DNA of 60,685 nucleotides from Gammaproteobacteria bacterium (GTDB lineage Bacteria; Pseudomonadota; Gammaproteobacteria; Chromatiales; Chromatiaceae): assembly GCA_030148485.1 (NCBI GenBank), contig JASBTJ010000090.1, forward strand, positions 1-60,685, read 5' to 3'. The position numbers were made by a program, and so were the translations under genes. Numbering within the stretch: position 1 is the first letter of the stretch; every line of letters starts with the position of its first letter. Below the pieces are notes generated by a model that was not told the DNA's origin, did not search any database, and saw nothing but the letters and a program-made list of their open reading frames with translations. This document shows, in pieces, positions 30,098 to 38,585 of the stretch.

Positions 30098-30703
30098 TCA
30101 ATCGACTATTGTCGGTTGGTTTGGCGTTTCGATCAGCACGGCGTTCGGCGTGGCGATACAGGCAGCGCGGCAGGCGCCGCAACCGATGCAGCGCTCCGGA
30201 TCGATGCGTGGTTGTTCCCGCAACCAGACCAGTATGTCGGGCAGCGGGCAACTGCCGCGACAGGCCCCACACTCGGGTCCGGCGTACGGCAGACAGCGGG
30301 CCGGATCGATCTTGACCTTAGCCAGCTTGGGCAGAGGCGTGGGTGCAGCGTCGGCGGTCGATTCTTGTTCATCGACCGGTGGATACGCCAGCGCACCGGG
30401 TTCGCATGCGGTTACGCACGGCCAGTCGTCGCACAGGCGGCAGGGCTTGTTCAGCAGGTCCAGCGCCGGTGTGCCTACCACCTGGGTGCCTAGACGCGCG
30501 GGCAAGGGAAAGATCACGTGATGGGGGCAGGCCTCGGAACAGGCGCCGCAGCGTGTGCATGCCAACAGGAATTCGAGCTCGTTCACGGCATAGGGTGGGC
30601 GGAACCAGTGGCGTGCACGCCCGCTGGCATGGTGGTCAGCGGCTTTGGTGGCGACCTCGGCTCCCTTGTGAAGGGCGCGACGGAAGAATTGTCGTCGATC
30701 CAT
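30098..30703 (-). CDS. NapF/NapG-like ferredoxin with four 4Fe-4S sites
   Basis: A 201-residue iron-sulfur protein starting MDRRQFFRRAL, an RR-containing opening like NapF/MauM proteins. Four Cys clusters are visible: CTRCGACSEACPHH, CRLCDDWPCVTACEP, CLPYAGPECGACRGSCP and CIGCGACRAACIATP. It probably passes electrons within the nitrate-reductase-like system or helps mature the molybdoenzyme, as NapF does. It follows the second membrane polyferredoxin gene. I leave the symbol empty because NapF and NapG types cannot be separated safely. Confidence 0.85.
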   Translation of the reverse strand: MDRRQFFRRALHKGAEVATKAADHHASGRARHWFRPPYAVNELEFLLACTRCGACSEACPHHVIFPLPARLGTQVVGTPALDLLNKPCRLCDDWPCVTACEPGALAYPPVDEQESTADAAPTPLPKLAKVKIDPARCLPYAGPECGACRGSCPLPDILVWLREQPRIDPERCIGCGACRAACIATPNAVLIETPNQPTIVD

Positions 30704-30737
30704 GGATGTCCCGTGTCGTATGGTCTATATCATGCGC

Positions 30738-32336
30738 CTACATGCGCATGATCATGGGTTGGGTGAGCAACCAAAGGTTCATCCCGCTGACGCCGAGCAG
30801 GAAGGTTGTCGTTGGTACCCGCGATACACCGCGGTCCAATCCGATCTTCCGGGCGCGTGCCCCCAGGATACGGACCGCCAGTCCCAGCCCCAGCACGATC
30901 AGGCCCGCTTGCAACGTGAACAGCAACTGTTCGGGGATCGGCAAGGTCATCAGAGCGTGTCGCTCGGTGGTGCTCAGCGGTAGCGTGCCGCGGCCAAAGG
31001 GATTGACGAATACCGCCCAGGTCCCGTGGCTTTCGCGCAGCATGTGGCTGAGGTTGTGCGCGATGTGGTAGGCAAAGGCCAGTGGCAATACCGCCAGCGC
31101 CAGATTGTTGAACAGCGGCTTGAAATCGGCTTGTCGCGGACCCAGGCGTTGCGTCAGTCTGATGGTGACCACGAAGGTGCCGGCGATCAGGACCAGGCTC
31201 AGCGCCATGCCGAGGGAGAAGGTCCATAACAGCTGGCCGGAATCGCCAATCCATCGGGCTGAGTGACGCATCCATTGCTCCCATTCGGGCAGCATGGTCA
31301 GGCCATGGAAGCTGGTGAGGGCGACCAGTCCGACCATGAACCAGGCGCCGTCCCAGTGTCCCCGTGTGTGATGCATGGCCTCGTTAGCGACCGGTCGAAC
31401 TCCCCAGGACACGTTATGCGACGGGCAACTCTGCACACAGGCACCACAGCTAGTGCAGAACTGGTTGACGTCGGTACGACCGATTACCAGATGGGTAGGG
31501 CAGGGCTCTATCTGGTCGGTGCCGTGATAGCACTCAAGTGTTTTGCAATCGGCACAGACCAGCGGGTCTATCGGACGCACGGCGACGGGCACCGTCGTAC
31601 TGTAGGCACCCAGAGTGCGACCTATCGGACACACGTATTGGCAGAATCCCTTGCGTTCGAAGAGCGCCATGGAGGTCGTCGCCATGACCACCATGGCCAA
31701 ACCCAACAAGGCGGTCGCATACGGACTGGTGGTCACACCGACGCCGAGTTCCAGCCAGGTGAGGCCGGCCAACATGGACAAGGCCGGCCATTGGTTGCGT
31801 AACCAGCTGGGATATCGCAGATTCAGGCTGGTATGGGGTGCGCCGCGACGCCACAGCCGGCGCCTTACCAGCCAGGCAGCCAAGGCGTCCCAGGGGCAGA
31901 TCGCACACCAGGCCGATCCCAGCAGCAGCACGGCAATCACGATCCCCGTCCACCAGAACGTCCAGGTGAGTACCGTCGCCAGATTGCGTTCCGGGATCGG
32001 ACTGCCGAACAGTCCGGCGGCAATGAGCAATAGGAAGAGTGCCGCCGTCAGGATGCGCAGGGTGAGCAGCAGCCACGGCCGGCGTAGCGCCTCGTGCAGC
32101 GCGGGTCCGATCATCGGTAAGGCTGTCAGACTGAGCATGTGGTCGCCGTCACTCCGGCTGGCATTGCCCGGCGAACCGCGCAGTACCGGCAGACTCAGAC
32201 CGATCATCATCAGCATCGCTACCGCGGCCCAGGCGATCGGCAGGCCGGGGTGCACCATCGTCTCCGTCGTTGCCGCTGCCGGGGCGACTGAGCATATCGC
32301 GGCAGTCGCTTCGAGTTCGGCGATTGGCCAGGCCAT
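30738..32336 (-). CDS. Membrane polyferredoxin (NapH/CcoG-like), long form
   Basis: A 532-residue integral membrane iron-sulfur protein. About ten hydrophobic segments surround CAICPWDAL, CQYVCPIGR and a cytoplasmic or periplasmic ferredoxin region CADCKTLECYHGTDQ and CTSCGACVQSCPSH. This is the NapH/NosR/CcoG pattern but much longer than NapH (about 290-340 residues), with an extra membrane block at both ends. It follows a FixH-like gene by 5 bases. It may be a second quinol-side electron carrier for the NapA-like enzyme; this is inferred from position. Confidence 0.8.
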   Translation of the reverse strand: MAWPIAELEATAAICSVAPAAATTETMVHPGLPIAWAAVAMLMMIGLSLPVLRGSPGNASRSDGDHMLSLTALPMIGPALHEALRRPWLLLTLRILTAALFLLLIAAGLFGSPIPERNLATVLTWTFWWTGIVIAVLLLGSAWCAICPWDALAAWLVRRRLWRRGAPHTSLNLRYPSWLRNQWPALSMLAGLTWLELGVGVTTSPYATALLGLAMVVMATTSMALFERKGFCQYVCPIGRTLGAYSTTVPVAVRPIDPLVCADCKTLECYHGTDQIEPCPTHLVIGRTDVNQFCTSCGACVQSCPSHNVSWGVRPVANEAMHHTRGHWDGAWFMVGLVALTSFHGLTMLPEWEQWMRHSARWIGDSGQLLWTFSLGMALSLVLIAGTFVVTIRLTQRLGPRQADFKPLFNNLALAVLPLAFAYHIAHNLSHMLRESHGTWAVFVNPFGRGTLPLSTTERHALMTLPIPEQLLFTLQAGLIVLGLGLAVRILGARARKIGLDRGVSRVPTTTFLLGVSGMNLWLLTQPMIMRM

Positions 32337-32341
32337 GTGCG

Positions 32342-32953
32342 TTACGCCCTGCCAGCGTTATGGCGCTGAGTTTTCAAACGGGCCAGACGCTTGCGCTGGC
32401 TGAGGTTCACGCTGAGCAGCAACAGCGCGACGAGGGCGACTGCGAGACCGATCGGGCCGATGGGTGCGGGATCGCCGATGCGCAGCGGGAAGTCCACGGT
32501 ATAGGGTTCGCCATCGGACTCGAACTGCGCCCGCACCAGATAATCGCCGGCCTGGTGGAACTGATAATTCTGGCGGTAGACGCCATCGTCAGGCATCTGT
32601 TGGCCGAGGGTCTCGGGCGCACTGTCGATCAGCAAGCCGTCGTCACGCACGGTGAAGGTCACAGGTCCGGAGAAGGACACGCCACTGTCGATGCGTGATG
32701 CATAGAAATTGACGCGTCCGGGCTCACCGGGTTTGGGAAAGGCCGGGTAGGCCATGAAGGTGACGAAGTATGCACCGACCTGTGTTTCGATCTGCATGGC
32801 CGGGGGGGTGTTCGAGTCTTCGTTCAGGCTGTAGGCAGGTCGCCCCAATACATGGTGGGCCTGCGCAGTAGGCACCATGATCAGAAGCAGCGTCAGCATC
32901 AAGAGGCGAGGGATGGTCATAAGGCGGGTCGATGTGTCGTGTGGTAGGTGCAT
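32342..32953 (-). CDS. FixH/YtkA-like exported protein
   Basis: A 203-residue protein with a signal peptide (RLLMLTLLLIMVPTAQAHHV) and an Ig-like periplasmic domain (SGPVTFTVRDDG, YRQNYQFHQAGDYLVRAQFE). It ends with a C-terminal membrane helix (GPIGLAVALVALLLLSV) and a basic tail. The beta domain resembles FixH/YtkA-like proteins that accompany CcoG-type polyferredoxins; it is not a standard nap gene. ATG 32953 is 5 bases after the napG-like stop; ATG 32920 gives a tighter signal peptide and is equally possible. Confidence 0.65.
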   Translation of the reverse strand: MHLPHDTSTRLMTIPRLLMLTLLLIMVPTAQAHHVLGRPAYSLNEDSNTPPAMQIETQVGAYFVTFMAYPAFPKPGEPGRVNFYASRIDSGVSFSGPVTFTVRDDGLLIDSAPETLGQQMPDDGVYRQNYQFHQAGDYLVRAQFESDGEPYTVDFPLRIGDPAPIGPIGLAVALVALLLLSVNLSQRKRLARLKTQRHNAGRA

Positions 32954-32958
32954 ATCGG

Positions 32959-33576
32959 TCAAGCGACGCGATGGTGGGCGGTGGTGCCGAGGGCCCGGTC
33001 GACGATCTTGATCGGCAGGCTCGGGTGGGGGCAGACCTCGACGCATTGGCCGCAACCGACGCAGCCGGGCTGCACCACCGGACGATAGAGATTGGCGAAC
33101 TCGAAGCCAATGGCGGTATCCCCCAGTGGACAAACGGTGACGCATGCCCCGCATACGCCGCGATCGACCCAGGGATAGCAGGCGGCACGATCGATCTGGG
33201 CGATCCCCATGCGCACGTCCCGGGGCGCCGTCACGGTGAGCGCGGCCGTAGGACACGCTTCCATACACAGGCCGCAAAGGATGCAGGACTTCAGCGCTGG
33301 ATCAATGTATGGCGTGTTCACTTTGTTACCACCGTCGCGGCTGTAGAACGCAATGCAGCGGGGTGGGCAGACCTCGGCACAGGCACCGCAACCAATGCAG
33401 GCGGCGATGAACGCCCGCTCGTCGGCAAGGGCGCCCGGTGGTCGCAAGCGGTTTTCCGGATGGGCCGGGGCTTCGGGTGTCAGGGTGCGTGACAAGCCGT
33501 ACGGCAAGCCAGCGGCCACGCCCGTGGCGAGTAGCGCGGAGCCCTGCAGCAAGAACTTACGCCGCTTGATTTTCAT
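32959..33576 (-). CDS. NapG-like ferredoxin, second copy
   Basis: A 205-residue exported iron-sulfur protein. A twin-arginine signal (KRRKFLLQGSALLATGVAAG) is followed by four 4Fe-4S motifs: CIGCGACAEVCPPRC, CILCGLCMEACPTAAL, CYPWVDRGVCGACVTVCP and CVGCGQCVEVCPHP. NapG with NapH forms a quinol-oxidising route into the periplasm. It overlaps the napH-like gene by 20 bases. It is a paralogue of the NapG-like gene at 34560. Confidence 0.88.
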   Translation of the reverse strand: MKIKRRKFLLQGSALLATGVAAGLPYGLSRTLTPEAPAHPENRLRPPGALADERAFIAACIGCGACAEVCPPRCIAFYSRDGGNKVNTPYIDPALKSCILCGLCMEACPTAALTVTAPRDVRMGIAQIDRAACYPWVDRGVCGACVTVCPLGDTAIGFEFANLYRPVVQPGCVGCGQCVEVCPHPSLPIKIVDRALGTTAHHRVA

Positions 33577-34573
33577 CGCGGGAAACGTGTCGCTGTTTAC
33601 GGTAGGCGTGGCCCAGGTGTCCGGGGCCTTGGGCCGGTAGATCGTTTATCCGCAGCTTGAACAGCAAGGCGTCTGTCGGACAGGCGGAAATACAGGCGCT
33701 GCAGTTGTTGCACTCCTGACCAAAGCCATCTCCCATCGGGTCCAGGCCGAACTGGCAGGCGGCGTTGCATTTGGTGCAGTCGTTGCAGTTGGCGACATCG
33801 CGCTGGATGCGCAGCACACGAAAGCGCCCGAGCAGCGAGTAGAGCGCGCCGCCAGGGCACAGATATCGGCAGAATCCGCGCCGTGCGACCAGATGATCGA
33901 ACAGCAAGGTGAGCAGGAAGAACACCGCGCCGGCGCCGAAACCGCCCAGGGCGATGCCGTAATACAGCTCGCGTCCGATGATTGCGGGTGGGTAGATGGC
34001 GGCGGTAACCACTGAGCCGGTGATCGCGGCGAGCACAAGCCCGGTGGCCAGCACCAGGTACTTCAATGGTCGCCAAAGCACGCGATCGGGCAGCTGGATG
34101 CCGGCGCGGCGCAACCAGCTGCCCAGGTTGTCGTTGAGTTCGTACAGAAAGGTGGCCGGGCATATCCAACCGCAGTAGATGCGTCCCAACAGCATCGAGG
34201 CGACCAATGGCACCAAGGCCGTCAGCACAAACGGCCAGTACAGCGTCAGGCTTGCGGCGATCTGGCTGACCACCGCCAGCGGGTCGCTGATTTTGTATCC
34301 GAACAGACTTGCCGACCAGGTGGTGCCCTTCACGGCGTTCAGGTCAGTCGCCGGATCGTCGGTGAACGCTCCGGTGAGCCATTCCATGACATCGTAGAGC
34401 TGTTTCTGACCCGGTTCGAGCAGGTCATAGGCGTGGGCAGCCGTGTAGTTCTGGTAGATGCTCAACAACGGCAATAACACGAGCGTGACGAACACCAGGC
34501 TCAGGCTCAGCCAGCGCAACTTGTTCAGTTGGCGGCGCAACAGGAGGTGCCGCTTGGCGTCAGACCGTGACAT
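33557..34573 (-). CDS. napH: NapH-like quinol-oxidising membrane ferredoxin
   Basis: A 338-residue membrane protein with about four to six hydrophobic helices. Its motifs are CGWICPATFLYE, CRYLCPGGALYS, CNDCTKCNAACQFGLDP and CNNCSACISACPTDAL. The CxxxCP pairs in membrane loops plus C-terminal ferredoxin sites are the NapH signature. It would take electrons from quinol and hand them to NapG. It overlaps the preceding NapG-like gene by 14 bases and the following one by 20. Confidence 0.9.
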   Translation of the reverse strand: MSRSDAKRHLLLRRQLNKLRWLSLSLVFVTLVLLPLLSIYQNYTAAHAYDLLEPGQKQLYDVMEWLTGAFTDDPATDLNAVKGTTWSASLFGYKISDPLAVVSQIAASLTLYWPFVLTALVPLVASMLLGRIYCGWICPATFLYELNDNLGSWLRRAGIQLPDRVLWRPLKYLVLATGLVLAAITGSVVTAAIYPPAIIGRELYYGIALGGFGAGAVFFLLTLLFDHLVARRGFCRYLCPGGALYSLLGRFRVLRIQRDVANCNDCTKCNAACQFGLDPMGDGFGQECNNCSACISACPTDALLFKLRINDLPAQGPGHLGHAYRKQRHVSRDENQAA

Positions 34574-35129
34574 GGCGGGGGATTACCCGTATGGCTTGGG
34601 GTAACTGGATGCAGGACCGTTCGCATAGGCCACACCCGACACAGGCGTCCGATACCACCGGTTGTTCCAGGCGCTGCACGCGGATGGCGACGTCCTGCAG
34701 CGGGCAGGCCCGGTAGCAAACGCCGCAGGTCTTGCCCTGGTAAGACAGACACAGGTCTTCGTTGACCTGGGCCTTGCCCATGTCCACCTTGGCCAGGATG
34801 GGCGCCGCTTCTCTCGGGATCCTGGCCAATGCGCCGGTCGGGCAGACCTCGCCGCACTTCATGCACAGGATGCAAGCCTGTTCCCGGGGAATGATGTAGG
34901 GCGTGTCGCGCGAGGCAAAGCCGTTTTCGTTGCCAAAGAACTGGATGCTGCGGTTGGGGCAGACCTCACCGCATTTCCCGCAGCGGATGCAGTTGGCGAC
35001 GAACGCGGATTCGTCCTGAGCGCCAGGCGGCCGCAGATAGCGCAGGCCACCGCGTGCGGCCTGCGCTGAGGGCAACTGCGAGGCGGCCACGCCGGCGGCC
35101 AGCCTGATTAGGAAGGTGCGACGTTGCAT
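34560..35129 (-). CDS. napG: NapG-like ferredoxin, first copy
   Basis: A 189-residue exported ferredoxin. A twin-arginine signal (MQRRTFLIRLAAGVAASQL) is followed by four iron-sulfur motifs: CIRCGKCGEVCPNRSI, CILCMKCGEVCPTGAL, CLSYQGKTCGVCYRACP and CVGCGLCERSCIQLP. It lies 24 bases after the NapA-like catalytic subunit and overlaps napH. This napA-napG-napH order matches the Nap systems of epsilon- and deltaproteobacteria. Confidence 0.9.
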   Translation of the reverse strand: MQRRTFLIRLAAGVAASQLPSAQAARGGLRYLRPPGAQDESAFVANCIRCGKCGEVCPNRSIQFFGNENGFASRDTPYIIPREQACILCMKCGEVCPTGALARIPREAAPILAKVDMGKAQVNEDLCLSYQGKTCGVCYRACPLQDVAIRVQRLEQPVVSDACVGCGLCERSCIQLPQAIRVIPRHVTV

Positions 35130-35153
35130 GGCGATTTGCGCATGATGACGGCC

Positions 35154-37856
35154 TCAGACCTTTTCTATCCGACAGGCGAGTTTCTTGAAGTCCACCTGAC
35201 CGGAAACCGGGTCCCACACACGGCTGGACACGCCGTTCACCAGCCATTTGTTTTTGCGGGGATCGGCGCTGTCGGCGACCGACAGGTTCCAGGGACTGAA
35301 CAGATAGCCTCTGGGCACCGAGTTGCGGGCCGGCTTGATCAGACTGTTGGTGCCAACCTGGGCCTTGGCCTCGAAATAGCCGCGACGGGTGATCAGTCGC
35401 ACCTTGTCGCCGTCTTTTATCCCCATGTCCTTGGCGTCCTCGGGGTGCATCTCCACGTACATCTCGGGCACCAGGCGCCGGGTCGTCGGGCTGCGGTTCG
35501 ATTTGGCTGTGTGGAAGTGTTCGTACACCACGCCCAGGCCCAGCCAATAGGGGTACATGTCCTTGGGTACCTTGTCCCAGGCCTTGCCGCGGTGCTCGTC
35601 GTCAGGCAGGTCAGGGGTAAGTCCCATGTCCCTGGCCTGTTTGATCAGCGGGATGTTGTCGATGGTGTAGATGTCCGTCTTGTCGCCAAACTCCATCAGT
35701 TGTTTGGTGATCGCCTTGCGTTGGCTGTAGTCCTGCTGACAGAGCTTCATGTGGACCTTGCCGTCCTTGGTGCGGAAGTAGCCGTAAGGACGGTTTTCCC
35801 AGCCACTTTCCTGCAGCATGTAACGACGCTTGGTGCCGCCGTCCTTGGCGATGGCATAGGTCGGCGCCGGCCACTGCACGCCGCGCAGTTTTTTCAGCTG
35901 CTCGTAGGGGCTGACGCCATCGGTCTTCTCTACTTCCAGCAGGCCGGTCAGATCCGTGTCGGTACCGGCGGATGCGGCCAGCACATCGCGGAATATCTCC
36001 TGGGCGTCATAGAAGCCGTCGTCCTTGCGCTTCCAGGGAAATATCGCGTCGGCATCCATGCCGAGCAGGTGGGCGATCTCTCGCCCCTTGTCGATCACCA
36101 TGTCCATGTCCGGGCGGCAGCCGGGAGGCGGCTCGGCGGCCTTTTCGCACAGATTCAGGCGTCGCTCGGAACTGATATAGACCCCCTGGACCTCGCCCCA
36201 GGTAGCCGCCGGGAAGATCACGTCGGCGTACAGGTTGTTGGGTGCGTGGCGATAGATTTCCTGCACCACGTTGAAGGTCTTCATCAAGGCCGGGCGTACC
36301 AGCTTGCGTAGATCCGGCAAATCGATGTGGGTCGCATAGACGAAGAACATCGCCTTGACGTCGCCTTTCAGCGCCCGTTCCATCATGCCGACCGCCATGC
36401 CGGGATTCTGCGAGTTCATGGCCGTAACCAGGTTTTGTTCCGGTACGCGCCAAGCCTTTGCCATCTTGGCCCGGTGCAGTGCGTTGGTCAGCGGTTCGTT
36501 GAACGGCAGCCGCCCGGTCAGGCCCCCGGTAAAACGCTCGCCCATGGCATTGGGCTGGCCGGTCATGGAGAACGGTCCGCAGCCGGGTTTGGCCAGATTG
36601 CCGGTCAGCGTCAGCAGGTTCACGATGGAGATGACGTTGTGCTGACCGTGGATGTGTTGGTTGTAGCCGATGCCCCACATGATGATGACGCCGCCGTAGC
36701 CTTCGCCGCCGGGTACGCCCACCTTCTTGTTCTGGGTACGTGCAAGGCGCTTGCGGGTGGCGTCTGCAAACATGCCAGCCACTCGGCGGATCAGCGCCGG
36801 GGTAACGACCTCGCTACCCATGCGGTCCTGTACCTGTTCAGGGCTGTAATCGGCCAATACGCCGTCGGTATAGGTCTTCCAACCGGTACTGTGGGCTTTC
36901 AGGAAATCCCAGTCGATGACGTCGTGGTGATCCTTCAGCAACACATGGGCAATGGCATTGAGGAAACTGATGTCGCCGTTCAGCACCGGAACATGCACGG
37001 TATTGGCGCCGTTGATGTCCTGGTAGCCCTTGACGGTGCCGGTTTCACGCGGGTCGACCACCACGGTAGGGATGTCGTTCTTGCGTTTGTGGTCCGCGGC
37101 CCGCCAGAAGATGATGGGATGCGACTCGCGGGCGTTGTGGCCGAAATGCATGATCATGTCGCACAGCTCGATGTCCTCGTAGGCCAGCGGCGGTGTGTCC
37201 GATCCCAGGGTGGCAAAGTACCCGGTGACCGCCGAGGTCATGCACATGCGCGCGTTCGCTTCGATGGTGTTGGAGCCCAACACCCCTTTCATGAACAGAT
37301 TCTCCAGATACTGGCCCTCCATGGTCAGTTGCCCGGAGCCGTACAGCGCGACCGAGTTGCCGGTGTACTTCTTGGCAAAGTGGGCAATCTTGTGAGCGGC
37401 CATCTCGGAGGCTTGCGCGTAGGGCACGCGCACGAAGTGCTCGTCGTCAAACGACCCCTTGGTCTTGCTGGTGTATTCCAGGTCACCATGGCCGGGCTTG
37501 TTCCATTCCGCCCAGACGTCTTTGCGCACGTAGGCGTCGCCTTCCATGCGATCGACATAGATGGGTTCAGCGGCGGTCAAGCCCTTGATGCACTGCAGAC
37601 CATAGTTGGTGGGATGGTCCTTGTCCGGCCGCATGGACACGATCTTGCCGTTTTCGGTTTGAATGATCGTGCCGCAGCCGACGCCGCAGTAAGGGCATTG
37701 TGCGATCGCCGTGGTGCGGGTCGCGGATCCATCTGCGGCGGGTGCGGCCTCCAGCTCGGGATTCTCGGCCACGAACAAACTGGCACCTGCCGCCGACCCG
37801 GTGATGAAGGCGCTGCTCTTCAGGAAGTCGCGCCGTGTCTGCTTGAAACGTTTCAT
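35154..37856 (-). CDS. NapA-like periplasmic molybdopterin oxidoreductase
   Basis: A 900-residue Mo-bis-MGD enzyme. It has a twin-arginine signal (QTRRDFLKSSAFITG) and the 4Fe-4S motif CPYCGVGCGTII with a later QCIKG. The Mo-ligand Cys is in NARMCMTSAVTGY, and the family block is GPFSMTGQPNAMGERFTGG. Nitrate is the likely substrate, but the protein is longer than usual NapA (about 830), has extra segments such as EYTSKTKGSFDDEHF, and mixes Nap- and Nas-like features. No napD or napB is in the window. Neighbours are a diheme cytochrome upstream and napG downstream. A substrate other than nitrate is possible. Confidence 0.85.
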   Translation of the reverse strand: MKRFKQTRRDFLKSSAFITGSAAGASLFVAENPELEAAPAADGSATRTTAIAQCPYCGVGCGTIIQTENGKIVSMRPDKDHPTNYGLQCIKGLTAAEPIYVDRMEGDAYVRKDVWAEWNKPGHGDLEYTSKTKGSFDDEHFVRVPYAQASEMAAHKIAHFAKKYTGNSVALYGSGQLTMEGQYLENLFMKGVLGSNTIEANARMCMTSAVTGYFATLGSDTPPLAYEDIELCDMIMHFGHNARESHPIIFWRAADHKRKNDIPTVVVDPRETGTVKGYQDINGANTVHVPVLNGDISFLNAIAHVLLKDHHDVIDWDFLKAHSTGWKTYTDGVLADYSPEQVQDRMGSEVVTPALIRRVAGMFADATRKRLARTQNKKVGVPGGEGYGGVIIMWGIGYNQHIHGQHNVISIVNLLTLTGNLAKPGCGPFSMTGQPNAMGERFTGGLTGRLPFNEPLTNALHRAKMAKAWRVPEQNLVTAMNSQNPGMAVGMMERALKGDVKAMFFVYATHIDLPDLRKLVRPALMKTFNVVQEIYRHAPNNLYADVIFPAATWGEVQGVYISSERRLNLCEKAAEPPPGCRPDMDMVIDKGREIAHLLGMDADAIFPWKRKDDGFYDAQEIFRDVLAASAGTDTDLTGLLEVEKTDGVSPYEQLKKLRGVQWPAPTYAIAKDGGTKRRYMLQESGWENRPYGYFRTKDGKVHMKLCQQDYSQRKAITKQLMEFGDKTDIYTIDNIPLIKQARDMGLTPDLPDDEHRGKAWDKVPKDMYPYWLGLGVVYEHFHTAKSNRSPTTRRLVPEMYVEMHPEDAKDMGIKDGDKVRLITRRGYFEAKAQVGTNSLIKPARNSVPRGYLFSPWNLSVADSADPRKNKWLVNGVSSRVWDPVSGQVDFKKLACRIEKV

Positions 37857-37870
37857 GGTTGTTTCCTTCC

Positions 37871-38518
37871 TTAGTGGCGGATGCTGCGCAGATAGACGAT
37901 CAGGTCGTCGATCTGCTGATCGTCGAGGTTGGCCAGGCCACTGGCGCCCTGAAAACCGAGCATGCGGGTCTGGGTGCGTCCGTTCTTGATGGTGGTTCGA
38001 ATAAAGCCGTCGCTGGCCTTTTCCAGGAACCCGGCTTTGCCTATCGCGGTTCCGGTGCCACCGTCGATATAGCCGTCGCCCTTGTTGCCGTGGCAGGTGT
38101 AGCAAATCTCATGAAACAGCGGCTCACCGAGCACGGCGTCGCCTTTCGCTGGTGGCTGGGCATCGACTTTTGCTGATCGATTGGGACGGGTGGCGTGACC
38201 GCGAAGATAGGCGACGACCGCCTCTATGCCGTCCTTGCCCAAGTGGGAGAAGGGTGGCATGCCGGTGCCTGGGCGGCCGTCCCGAATGGTCGTCAGCAGG
38301 AATTTGTCGGACGCCGTGGCGAGCAGCTCCTGATTGGTCAGCGACGGCGCAAATCCCGGCTTGCCGATGGCGTCGGCCTGGTGACAGACCTGGCAGTTCT
38401 GGACGTAAAGTTGTTCACCCTGGGTCACCAGCGGGTCTGGTGCGGCCTGGCTAGGGCCGTGCATCACCAGCAGCGCGAGCCCTACTGTGCCAAGGGTGAC
38501 GTGTCTGAGGTTGGACAT
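37871..38518 (-). CDS. Diheme cytochrome c
   Basis: A 215-residue exported protein with a signal peptide (HVTLGTVGLALLVMHGPSQA) and two class I cytochrome c domains. Heme motifs are CQVCH and CYTCH, each followed by a Met-containing ligand region (GTGMPPFSHLG, QTRMLGFQG). It sits between the NapC-like and NapA-like genes and is the natural substitute for NapB as electron donor to the molybdoenzyme; this is inference. AGGAG lies 8 bases before the chosen ATG at 38518; ATG 38524 is too close to it. Confidence 0.88.
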   Translation of the reverse strand: MSNLRHVTLGTVGLALLVMHGPSQAAPDPLVTQGEQLYVQNCQVCHQADAIGKPGFAPSLTNQELLATASDKFLLTTIRDGRPGTGMPPFSHLGKDGIEAVVAYLRGHATRPNRSAKVDAQPPAKGDAVLGEPLFHEICYTCHGNKGDGYIDGGTGTAIGKAGFLEKASDGFIRTTIKNGRTQTRMLGFQGASGLANLDDQQIDDLIVYLRSIRH

Positions 38519-38585
38519 GGTCATCGCTCCTTGTGGTCGATTGTTGCGGGTCGAGCCCGGTTTGTTCTGGGGACTGGTTTGGGCA

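Noticed and set aside
35124..37874. Two long plus-strand open frames (395 and 515 codons)
   Set aside because: Both lie opposite the NapA-like gene and show no motifs or ribosome binding sites.
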